40,080 nt of DNA from NCBI GenBank assembly GCA_964353255.1, contig CAYGVJ010000039.1, positions 1 through 40,080 of the forward strand, written 5' to 3'. Position 1 is the stretch's first letter. Each line of letters begins with the position of its first letter. The notes under the pieces are model-generated. The model did not search any database, was not told the origin of the DNA, and worked only from the letters and a program-made list of their open reading frames with translations. The position numbers and the translations under genes are program-made. Source of the stretch: VFZS01 sp964353255 (GTDB taxonomy: Bacteria > Acidobacteriota > Terriglobia > Bryobacterales > Bryobacteraceae). Positions 33,859 to 39,950 of the stretch are shown here, piece by piece.

Positions 33859-35154
33859 TCACCCTTTTTTCTGATCCCTCACCAGCCAGAACACCAGCGC
33901 CGTGGCCACCAGCGGCACCAGGCTCGCGCCCAGCAAGATGGGTCCGAAGGAGTAGCGGTCCGAGATCCGGCCGATCAGGTAGGTCGAGATGATCGTGCCA
34001 ATGCCTGCGCCCGTGCCGCTCATCCCGCTCACCGAGGCTACGGTTCCGCTGGGGTACAGGTCGCAGGGCAGCGACAGGGCCATGGTGGACCAGGCCGCGT
34101 AGGCGAACGTCGAGACCGCGAACAGGGCCACCAGCACTGCGAGGCTGGAAACGAATACGGTCGGGATCAACAGCGTCATCCCCAGCCCGCAGATCAGGAT
34201 CACGAACTTGCGGGCCTTCAGCACCGGCCAGCCGCGGCGGATCAGGTGGCTGGACAACCCGCCGCCGAAGAAGTTGCCCAGGTCCGCGGCCAGAAACGGC
34301 GCCCAGAAACCAACCAGCGTCTTCTCAAGCACGAAACCCTTCGACACCAGGTAGATCGCGAACCAGTCGGTGATGAAGAACCAGACCGGGTCGGTCAGCG
34401 AGCGGCCCAGAATGATGCCCCAGGTGTGCTTGAGACCGAGCAAGCGGCTCCAGGAGGCCGGCCGGTCATGCTCGCCCCCGGCGAGGGCGCGTGCCTCCGT
34501 CTCCTGTTCCTCCCGGCGGGCTCTCAGGATCCACTCGCGCTCGCGGGGATCAATGTTGGGGTGCACCTCGACCGGGTGATAGAAGCGCCTCCAGGCCAGC
34601 ACCCAAGAGAACCCCAGCAGCCCCGTAATCAGAAACGCCGGGCGCCAGCTTCCAAACCCGTGATACAGGCCCAGCACCAGAAACGGAGCCACGGCGCCTC
34701 CCACCGCCGAGCCGCTGTCGAACAGCGCCACGGCCCAGCCGCGCTCGGCTTTCGGGAACCATTCCGCGACGGTTTTGGTCGCCCCGGGCCAGTTGGCCGC
34801 TTCGCCCGTTCCCAAAAGGAACCGGAACACCACGAAGCTCTTGAGTCCCCGCGCGGCCGAGGTCAGCATGGCGGCCACCGAGTACCAGCTCACCGTCAGC
34901 AGTAGCCCCCGGCGCGTGCCCACCCGGTCCAGGACCCGCCCCGCCACCGTCTGCATCAGGGCGTACGCCACGCGAAAACCGATCACGATCAGCGCGAAGT
35001 CCGAGTTGTTCCAGTGGAACTCTTCTTTCAGCCGCGGCGCCAGCACACTGAGCGTCTGCCGGTCGATGTAGTTGATGACCGTGGAGGCGAACAGCAGCCC
35101 GCCAATCCACCAGCGCAGGTGCGGGATGATGCGGGGGGCGCGGGTCAATCCCAT
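33859..35154 (-). CDS. MFS transporter, hexuronate/anion:cation symporter type
   Basis: This 12-helix inner-membrane permease (431 residues) of the anion:cation symporter (ACS) family includes ExuT and GudP relatives. The first helix ends VINYIDRQTLSVLAP, a signature of that family. Further motifs are LDRVGTRRGLLLTVSW, FRFLLGTGEAANWPGATKTV and WFPKAERGWAVALFDSG. Likely substrates are sugar acids (family knowledge, not shown here). ATG 35154 gives a normal N-terminus but lacks a Shine-Dalgarno. An in-frame TTG at 35187 would overlap the mazF stop by 14 bases and would couple the two. Confidence 0.92.
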   Translation of the reverse strand: MGLTRAPRIIPHLRWWIGGLLFASTVINYIDRQTLSVLAPRLKEEFHWNNSDFALIVIGFRVAYALMQTVAGRVLDRVGTRRGLLLTVSWYSVAAMLTSAARGLKSFVVFRFLLGTGEAANWPGATKTVAEWFPKAERGWAVALFDSGSAVGGAVAPFLVLGLYHGFGSWRPAFLITGLLGFSWVLAWRRFYHPVEVHPNIDPREREWILRARREEQETEARALAGGEHDRPASWSRLLGLKHTWGIILGRSLTDPVWFFITDWFAIYLVSKGFVLEKTLVGFWAPFLAADLGNFFGGGLSSHLIRRGWPVLKARKFVILICGLGMTLLIPTVFVSSLAVLVALFAVSTFAYAAWSTMALSLPCDLYPSGTVASVSGMSGTGAGIGTIISTYLIGRISDRYSFGPILLGASLVPLVATALVFWLVRDQKKG

Positions 35155-35173
35155 CAGCGTAGCACCGAGGGTC

Positions 35174-35503
35174 TCACGGCAGCTCAACGATCCGCTTTAC
35201 CGCCGCTTCGACGGCGGCCAGTTCGGCTCCGCTGGCGCGGCTGACGCAGGAGCGCAGCCGGTGTTTCGACACCGCGCGGATCTGGTCCACAACGGCCACG
35301 GCCGGCCGATCGCCACACCGGACGGCGACGCGGATGGGCGGGTATGCTTCTGGCGAAGAAGACAGCGGCACGACTACCACAGTCCGGCGATGCGCGTTGA
35401 CTACGTCGGCTGAAAGCACCAGGCAGGGGCGCGTCCTTGAGATCTCCGAGCCGAGTGTCGGGCCAAGCGCCGCCAACCAGATCTCACCGCGCCGGGGAGT
35501 CAT
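35174..35503 (-). CDS. mazF: MazF/PemK-type endoribonuclease toxin
   Basis: This 109-residue toxin of a type II toxin-antitoxin pair belongs to the family that cleaves mRNA at short motifs. Family hallmarks are the N-terminal TPRRGEIWLAALGPTLGSE, the RTRPCLVLSADVVNA segment, TVVVVPLSSSPE, and AVVDQIRAVSKHRL. ATG 35503 overlaps the antitoxin stop by 20 bases, the usual arrangement. It lies at the edge of the accessory patch next to the MFS gene. It appears full length with no missing key segment, so it is probably active. Confidence 0.92.
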   Translation of the reverse strand: MTPRRGEIWLAALGPTLGSEISRTRPCLVLSADVVNAHRRTVVVVPLSSSPEAYPPIRVAVRCGDRPAVAVVDQIRAVSKHRLRSCVSRASGAELAAVEAAVKRIVELP

Positions 35504-35735
35504 CCCAGGGCTCCTCGACGGCGTCGTTGAGGGCATCCATCTCTTGCTCAATCGCGGCTGCTTCCGGGTCTGCGTTAGCGAGCTGGCAGGCGCGTATCAA
35601 CTCCGCGTCCCGCCGGCGCAGGCTCGCTTCCAGGGCGGCGGCGACGTACCTGGAGCGTTCCCGCGAGGGGACTTGGCGGAGGAGGCGTTCCGCCAAGCCA
35701 GACGGCAGAGAGAAGGTCATCTTTATGGCGGCCAT
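35484..35735 (-). CDS. MazE-like ribbon-helix-helix antitoxin
   Basis: This 83-residue protein encoded just before MazF is its likely antitoxin. The N-terminal part (IKMTFSLPSGLAERL, RERSRYVAAALEASL) fits a ribbon-helix-helix DNA-binding domain. The acidic C-terminus (EMDALNDAVEEPWDD) fits a disordered toxin-neutralising tail. ATG 35735 and ATG 35720 are both possible; neither has a Shine-Dalgarno. A -10-like CATAAT lies 9 bases before ATG 35735. Upstream the frame stays open through the repeat into a parE fragment, so a longer fused product cannot be excluded. Confidence 0.85.
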   Translation of the reverse strand: MAAIKMTFSLPSGLAERLLRQVPSRERSRYVAAALEASLRRRDAELIRACQLANADPEAAAIEQEMDALNDAVEEPWDDSPAR

Positions 35736-35758
35736 ACTGCAACCATTATGGCACATGC

Positions 35759-35784
35759 ACCGCTCCCTCACGGTCGCGGCTCGG
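35759..35784 (-). repeat. 26-base dispersed repeat, copy B
   Basis: This copy is identical over 26 bases to 30971-30996 and 36226-36251, in the same sense as the genes around it. It lies 8 bases before the -10-like hexamer of mazE. It sits at the end of an approximately 88-base segment (35759-35846) that interrupts a parE reading frame. That segment also has an 8-bp inverted repeat, GGCTCGGC (35778-35785) with GCCGAGCC (35814-35821). Confidence 0.85.
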
Positions 35785-35846
35785 CAAGTGGCTGCGCACA
35801 TGAGGGAAATGCAGCCGAGCCACGACGGGGTACCCTTTGGGTCGCG

Positions 35847-35903
35847 GAAAGCCGCTTCGATGTCAGCCAACGCCCGTGGCGCGACCTCAACGTGAAACGC
35901 CAT
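35847..35903 (-). pseudogene. RelE/ParE toxin fragment (N-terminus only)
   Basis: ATG 35903 starts MAFHVEVAPRALADIEAAF, which looks like the first strand and helix of a ParE/RelE toxin. It overlaps the phd stop by 17 bases, as expected for a cognate pair. After about 19 codons the similarity stops. The frame continues RDPKGTPSWLGC... through the inserted segment and the 26-base repeat into the mazE-like gene. The catalytic C-terminal part is missing, so the toxin should be inactive. The assignment rests on a short match. Confidence 0.6.
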
Positions 35904-36174
35904 GCCGCTTCCGCAGTTCTTCGAGCGCTTCGCGTGCCGGCCGGCCTTGACCACGTTCAAACTGGCCGACAGCTTCCTTGATGGCGGCGACGGCTTCGAC
36001 CCTGTCGAGCCTGTCCAGAAGCGCCTGATAGCTTCTGGCGTCCTGGACTACGAGCTCGGCGCGGCCGTTGACGGTGAGCACCAGCGGGGTTCTTTTCCGC
36101 TTGAGCCGGCTCGCGTAGCGCTTTATGTTCCGCTGAAACTCGGTGACGGAGCGGATTTCTCTGAGATCGATCAT
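35887..36174 (-). CDS. Phd/YefM-type antitoxin
   Basis: This 95-residue type II antitoxin begins MIDLREIRSVTEFQRNIKRY and continues with TPLVLTVNGRAELVVQDARS and YQALLDRLDRVEAVAAIKEA, a classical Phd/YefM fold followed by a toxin-binding helix. It normally represses its own promoter and neutralises a ParE/RelE toxin. Here that toxin is only a fragment downstream, so phd appears to be an orphan. ATG 36174 has an AAAGG Shine-Dalgarno, and -10-like sequences (TATCAT, TAGAAT) lie about 40 bases upstream near copy C of the 26-base repeat. Confidence 0.9.
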   Translation of the reverse strand: MIDLREIRSVTEFQRNIKRYASRLKRKRTPLVLTVNGRAELVVQDARSYQALLDRLDRVEAVAAIKEAVGQFERGQGRPAREALEELRKRHGVSR

Positions 36175-36225
36175 GACGGGCGCCTTTCGGCATGCTTTAA
36201 GCAGACAATTCTATGATACCATCGG

Positions 36226-36251
36226 ACCGCTCCCTCACGGTCGCGGCTCGG
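36226..36251 (-). repeat. 26-base dispersed repeat, copy C
   Basis: This is the third identical copy. It supplies the TGA (36235-36237) that ends the first dinB tail fragment, giving the same C-terminal EPRP as in the TlpA-like protein. It stands 52 bases before the phd start, just upstream of the -10-like sequences. Confidence 0.85.
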
Positions 36252-36363
36252 ATTTGGGCCGCTTCCCCGGCAGGCCGGCGGGGTTCTCGCGGGTGCGCTC
36301 CAGGTAGGTCCCCTTGACGGCGCTGCCCAGGGAGACGGCGGATTCGCCGAAGCGGTCGCCGGC
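36235..36363 (-). pseudogene. Fragment of dinB 3' end, copy 1
   Basis: The minus-strand translation runs GDRFGESAVSLGSAVKGTYL, ERTRENPAGLPGKRPKSEPRP and stop. The dinB tail is DRFGEAAVSLGSAVKGTYQ, ERTHENPAGLPGKRRRH. Hand alignment of 36261-36359 with 37905-38003 gives about 87 identities in 99 positions without gaps. The fragment has no start and lies in frame just after the stop codon of the HEAT-repeat gene, so stop-codon readthrough would fuse them. It seems to derive from a diverged dinB allele, not a recent copy of the resident gene. Confidence 0.8.
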
Positions 36364-36378
36364 CGGAATTCGAGCTCG

Positions 36379-37002
36379 TCAGGACTTCTCGACCAGTCTC
36401 TCCCTGTTCTCGTTCCACCACTTGTCCCACTTCTCAGGGTCACTGCCACCGAAGAAAAAGCTCTTGCCAGTGAGGCGCCTTAGCGACGAGGCGGCTGCCT
36501 TACGGACACCCTTTTCGGGGTCGCGCAGAGCCCGGATGAGTTCCGGGACCATCTCCATCGCCTTCGCAGATTTCAGGCCGCCCAGCGCTTCAATCACGCT
36601 CTCCCTGATGAATGAATCCGCGTGCTTGGCCGCCGATTGGAGCGCCCCAAGCGCTTCCTCAGACGGCTCTCCCCTGCAAACATTTCGGAGGCTCAATCGG
36701 GCGGTTTTCCGAACGTTATCATAAGAATCCCTCAGAGCAGTTATCAGAGCCGGCACGGCCCGACCCGGTCCAACGAACCCGAGGGCCTTGACCACGCACC
36801 ATCGTACATGGGGATCGGGCTCCTTCAGAGCGTCGATCAAGTCGTCCAGCGCCTCTGGGCCCAGCCACATCCGCAACAGTTCGTGCAGCTGCCACTCGAA
36901 GTGGGCATGCTCCCTCAGGGACATGCTCGAAGGTGCTGATCTGGCGACTTCCTCCACTACGAGTTCAACGATGTCTTTGTTGTTTACTATCTTCTTTCGC
37001 AT
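36379..37002 (-). CDS. HEAT-repeat protein
   Basis: This 207-residue helical-repeat protein has about three recognisable HEAT/PBS-lyase-like units: LDDLIDALKEPDPHVRWCVV, VPALITALRDSYDNVRKTAR and VPELIRALRDPEKGVRKAAA. The C-terminus is unusual (GGSDPEKWDKWWNENRERL). Such repeats bind other proteins; no enzyme motif is present. ATG 37002 follows AGGCGGG; GTG 37020 would add six residues. The gene lies between two dinB tail fragments. Its third-codon-position GC looks lower than in the flanking core genes, consistent with transfer. Its function is unknown; a regulatory or defence role is only a possibility. Confidence 0.8.
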   Translation of the reverse strand: MRKKIVNNKDIVELVVEEVARSAPSSMSLREHAHFEWQLHELLRMWLGPEALDDLIDALKEPDPHVRWCVVKALGFVGPGRAVPALITALRDSYDNVRKTARLSLRNVCRGEPSEEALGALQSAAKHADSFIRESVIEALGGLKSAKAMEMVPELIRALRDPEKGVRKAAASSLRRLTGKSFFFGGSDPEKWDKWWNENRERLVEKS

Positions 37003-37141
37003 AGGCACCCGCCTGTCCACTAGTGAGAGCGTCTCCGGCGTCAGGACCAGGACTGAACCGACGCAATCGAACCGGGCATGGTCGTCTTGGCCTGCCGGGT
37101 ACGGTTAAGCATACACCAACTCAGGCCGGGAGCGGCTTCTC

Positions 37142-37208
37142 ACAGCTTGTTGCGGCGCCTCTTCCCCGGCAGGCCCGCCGGGTTCTCGTGGGTGCGCTCC
37201 TGGTAGGT
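37142..37208 (-). pseudogene. Fragment of dinB 3' end, copy 2
   Basis: Bases 37161-37208 are identical over 48 positions to 37906-37953 in intact dinB. The minus-strand translation TYQERTHENPAGLPGKRRR then diverges to NKL and stops at TGA (37142-37144). Upstream of 37208 the sequence changes abruptly to a different one (AKKG instead of AVKG), then runs into the HigA-type operator. The sharp ends suggest a recombination junction. Confidence 0.85.
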
Positions 37209-37231
37209 TCCCTTTTTCGCCGTTGCCGTGC

Positions 37232-37250
37232 TGTAACGCTATGCGTTACA
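37232..37250 (+). promoter_or_regulatory. Palindromic operator of higBA
   Basis: TGTAACGCTATGCGTTACA is a perfect 8-bp inverted repeat with a 3-base centre, 18 bases before higB. Autoregulation by HigA-type helix-turn-helix antitoxins on such palindromes is well established for the family; binding here is inferred. Confidence 0.7.
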
Positions 37251-37268
37251 GTGGTAGGAGCAGGGTGA

Positions 37269-37547
37269 ATGATCAAGAGCTTTCGCCACAAAGGCCTCAA
37301 GCTGCTTTTTGAGAGCGGGGAGCACAGGGGCGTTCCTGCCGATATGGCTGAACGCATCGTCCGGCGGCTGGACGCGATCAACGCTGCAACAGTTCCCACC
37401 GACCTGAACCTCCCCGGCTTCGGCCTCCACGAGCTGAAAGGTGATCGGAAAGGAACCTGGAGCCTAAGAGTCAGCGGGAACTACAGGATCACTTTCAGCT
37501 TCAGGGAAGGCGACGCGTTCGACGTTCATCTTGAGGACTACCACTAA
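37269..37547 (+). CDS. higB: HigB-type toxin (RelE superfamily mRNA endonuclease)
   Basis: This 92-residue toxin of the HigB/Killer family cleaves ribosome-bound mRNA. Features are MIKSFRHKGLKLLFESG, the RIVRRLDAINAA helix, LPGFGLHELKGDRKGTWSLR and the C-terminal GNYRITFSF-x(5)-FDVHLEDYH, all typical. ATG 37269 has AGGAG at 37256-37260. It is the first gene of the pair, with the toxin before the antitoxin, which is the characteristic order of higBA. It is oriented opposite to dinB and begins just after the dinB tail fragment 2. Confidence 0.92.
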   Translation: MIKSFRHKGLKLLFESGEHRGVPADMAERIVRRLDAINAATVPTDLNLPGFGLHELKGDRKGTWSLRVSGNYRITFSFREGDAFDVHLEDYH

Positions 37548-37560
37548 GGAGAGCAGGACG

Positions 37561-37869
37561 GTGAACCACAGAAAAAGACGCCCAACGCATCCGGGAGCGA
37601 TCCTGAGAGAAGACGTCCTTCCGGAAACGGGAATCACGCAAGCGCAGCTCGCAGAAATGCTGGGAGTCTCGCGCCGGACAGTCAGCGAAATCCTGCACGA
37701 GCATCGCCCGGTTACCCCGGATATGGCTCACCGGCTCGCGCGAGTCTTCAACACCACCCCTGCATTCTGGTTGCGTCTCCAGGAAGCTGTGGACATTTGG
37801 GACACGTTCGAAGCACGCCGCGGCGAATACATCCGGATCAGGCCCCTGGAGACCGCAAACTCCAGGTAG
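37561..37869 (+). CDS. higA: HigA-type XRE-family antitoxin
   Basis: This 102-residue antitoxin and repressor has a helix-turn-helix at about residues 25-60 (GITQAQLAEMLGVSRRTVSE, ILHEHRPVTPDMAHRLARVF). The N-terminal THPGAILREDVLPETG and FNTTPAFWLRLQEAVDIWD are hallmarks of the HigA group. GTG 37561 follows AAGGAG (37546-37551) and lies 13 bases after the higB stop; TTG 37531 in frame is less likely. The gene ends 21 bases before the convergent dinB stop. The pair appears complete. Confidence 0.93.
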   Translation: MNHRKRRPTHPGAILREDVLPETGITQAQLAEMLGVSRRTVSEILHEHRPVTPDMAHRLARVFNTTPAFWLRLQEAVDIWDTFEARRGEYIRIRPLETANSR

Positions 37870-37890
37870 GACTACTGGCGGGTGGCCACG

Positions 37891-39123
37891 TCAGTGTCTC
37901 CTCCGCTTCCCCGGCAGGCCCGCCGGGTTCTCGTGGGTGCGCTCCTGGTAGGTCCCTTTGACGGCGCTGCCGAGCGACACCGCGGCCTCCCCGAAGCGGT
38001 CGCGCAGGCGGTCGGCGGCGGCCAGGGCACGGGTCCAGCGCTCGCTCGCCGGCTCCTCCAGCAGGCTCATCTGCCCGGGAAGCGCCTCCAGCGACGACGC
38101 CTGCACCCCCAGCAGGCGCACCGGGCGACCCCGTTTCCAGTTGTCGCGGAACAAGCGCCGGGCCTCGCCGAGCAGTTCGGTGTCGAGCTGCGTGGCATGA
38201 TCCAGCGTGTGCGCCCGGGTGATGGTGGAGAAATCCTTGTAGCGCAGCTTGAGCTGCACGGTGCGGGTGAACAGGCCGTGCTCGCGCAAGCGGCGGGCGA
38301 CCATCTCGGCGAGCCGGGCCAGCGTGGCGTCCAGCAGCTCCGCATCGGAAGTATCGAGGTCGAACGTGTGCTCGTGGCTGATCGACTTGGGCGCCTCCTC
38401 GGCGCCGATCTCGCCGTCGAACCAGGCGCCCGCGTCCAGCCCGCGCGCCTTGCCCGCCAGCGCCAGGCCCCATTTGCCGAAACGTTCCTCCAGAACCGCC
38501 TCGTCCAGACGCGCCAGGTCGCCAACGCGGCGGATGCCAAGCGCCTGCAACTGCCGCTCGGTGACCTTGCCCACGCCCGGTATCTTGCGCACCTCGAGCG
38601 GCGCCAGGAACGCTGGCTCCATCCCAGGCAGCACCCACAGGACGCCGTTGGGTTTGGCCTGATCGGAGGCCACCTTGGCCACCATGCGAGAAGCGGCGAT
38701 CCCGACTGAGCAGTTCAGCCGGGTTCGGCTCTTGATCGCCTCGTGGAGCGCGTGCGCCGCCTTGAGCGGGGCCCCGAGCAGCCGCTCGGCGCCGGTCATG
38801 TCCAGGTAGGCTTCGTCGATCGAGGCCATCTCCACTTGCGGCGAGAACTCGCCCAGGATCTCAAAAACCTTCTCCGAATACTCGCGGTAGCGGTGCGGGT
38901 GACCGTCCAGGAAGATCGCCTGCGGGCAGCGTTGGTAGGCGGTGCGCAACGGGAGGGCCGAGTGGACCCCATACTTGCGCGCCTCGTAGGAAGCCGCCGA
39001 CACCACGCCCCGCTGGTTGGGCTGCCCGCCTACCACCACCGGCTTGCCCTTGAGCGACGGGTCGAACAACTCCTCGACCGAGACGAAGAAGGCGTCCATG
39101 TCCACGTGGAAGATCGTCTTCAC
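37891..39123 (-). CDS. dinB: DNA polymerase IV (Y-family translesion polymerase)
   Basis: This error-prone polymerase bypasses DNA lesions (410 residues). Catalytic residues are D8 (FHVDMDAFFVSVEEL) and D103/E104 (MASIDEAYLDMTG). Other motifs are GVVSAASYEARKYGV, NCSVGIAASRMVAKVASDQA and KIPGVGKVTERQLQALGI. A likely beta-clamp motif QMSLL (351-355) is followed by a tail ending GTYQERTHENPAGLPGK. The start is GTG 39123, overlapping the prmC stop by 4 bases (GTGA). The 3' end is duplicated twice downstream, marking it as a possible integration site. No LexA box was seen; expression is probably coupled to prmC. Confidence 0.95.
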   Translation of the reverse strand: MKTIFHVDMDAFFVSVEELFDPSLKGKPVVVGGQPNQRGVVSAASYEARKYGVHSALPLRTAYQRCPQAIFLDGHPHRYREYSEKVFEILGEFSPQVEMASIDEAYLDMTGAERLLGAPLKAAHALHEAIKSRTRLNCSVGIAASRMVAKVASDQAKPNGVLWVLPGMEPAFLAPLEVRKIPGVGKVTERQLQALGIRRVGDLARLDEAVLEERFGKWGLALAGKARGLDAGAWFDGEIGAEEAPKSISHEHTFDLDTSDAELLDATLARLAEMVARRLREHGLFTRTVQLKLRYKDFSTITRAHTLDHATQLDTELLGEARRLFRDNWKRGRPVRLLGVQASSLEALPGQMSLLEEPASERWTRALAAADRLRDRFGEAAVSLGSAVKGTYQERTHENPAGLPGKRRRH

Positions 39124-39950
39124 CGGAGGAACCTTGCAGCCAGTACCCGCTCGAATCCCGCCAGGTCAGGCACGGTGCGCACGTCACGCCAAGGCGGTCC
39201 CAGCATCTCCCGCACCGGCCCGGCGGTCTTGAATCCCAGCTCGACCACCAGCCAGCCGCCGGGCTTGAGCACCCGCGCGGCATCGGCCACCAGCCGCCGG
39301 TACATGTCCAATCCCGCCGGCCCGCTGAACAGCGCCACGCGCGGCTCCCAGTCTCTGATTTCCCGCTGGAGGCCCGCCTCTTCCCCTTGCGGAACATAGG
39401 GGGGATTGGAGACCACCAGGTCGAGGCTGCCCGCCGCCACAGCCTCCGTTACGTCGCAGGCCAGCAAGCGGATGTCCGCCCGCAACCGGCGCGCGTTTTC
39501 CGCAGCCACCGCCAGCGCCGCCATCGAGATATCGCTCGCCCAGACCGGTCGGGCAAGCTCCAGGCTCAACGTGATCGCGATAGCGCCCGAGCCGCAGCCC
39601 ACATCCAGGATCCGGCGCGCCTGCGGCGCCAGCTCCAGCGCTGTCTCGATCACGTGCTCGGTCTCCGGACGCGGGATCAGCACATCCGGAGTCACCAGAA
39701 ACTCGCGGCCATAGAACTCCTGCCGCCGGGTGATGTACTGCGTGGGCTTGCCGGCGAGCCGTTCACGGAGGCCGCCCTGGTAAGCGTCATAGGCGGGCGG
39801 GCGCAGCTCCTCTTCGGGGTGGCTGTAAAGGTAGGCGCGCGGGCAGTTCAGGACGTGGCACAACAGCACCTCGGCGGTCAAGCGCGGCGCGGCCACCGCG
39901 CCCTCTTCAAGAAGCTTCGAGCCTTGCCGGAGTGCTGTCTGGATGGTCAC
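39120..39950 (-). CDS. prmC: Peptide chain release factor N5-glutamine methyltransferase
   Basis: PrmC (HemK) methylates the Gln of the GGQ motif in release factors RF1 and RF2. The product has 276 residues (usual). The N-terminal helical domain ends at KPTQYITRRQEFYG, followed by LIPRPETEHVIE. The SAM motif I is DVGCGSGAIAI (116-126), and the catalytic NPPY is at 182-185 (VVSNPPYVP). The start is GTG 39950, inside the end of prfA: the genes overlap by 44 bases in different frames. The prfA-prmC order is widespread and puts enzyme beside substrate. Confidence 0.95.
   Translation of the reverse strand: MTIQTALRQGSKLLEEGAVAAPRLTAEVLLCHVLNCPRAYLYSHPEEELRPPAYDAYQGGLRERLAGKPTQYITRRQEFYGREFLVTPDVLIPRPETEHVIETALELAPQARRILDVGCGSGAIAITLSLELARPVWASDISMAALAVAAENARRLRADIRLLACDVTEAVAAGSLDLVVSNPPYVPQGEEAGLQREIRDWEPRVALFSGPAGLDMYRRLVADAARVLKPGGWLVVELGFKTAGPVREMLGPPWRDVRTVPDLAGFERVLAARFLR

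Noticed and set aside
30971..36251. The 26-base repeat as part of a CRISPR array
   Set aside because: Copies are hundreds to thousands of bases apart with genes between them, no regular spacers and no cas genes.
36171..36449. A 92-codon minus-strand open frame spanning the dinB fragment and the 26-base repeat
   Set aside because: It crosses the end of the HEAT gene, the dinB fragment in a wrong frame and the phd leader, and has no family resemblance.
37891..39397. Open frames opposite and overlapping dinB and prmC
   Set aside because: They are composition-driven shadows; dinB and prmC have all catalytic motifs.
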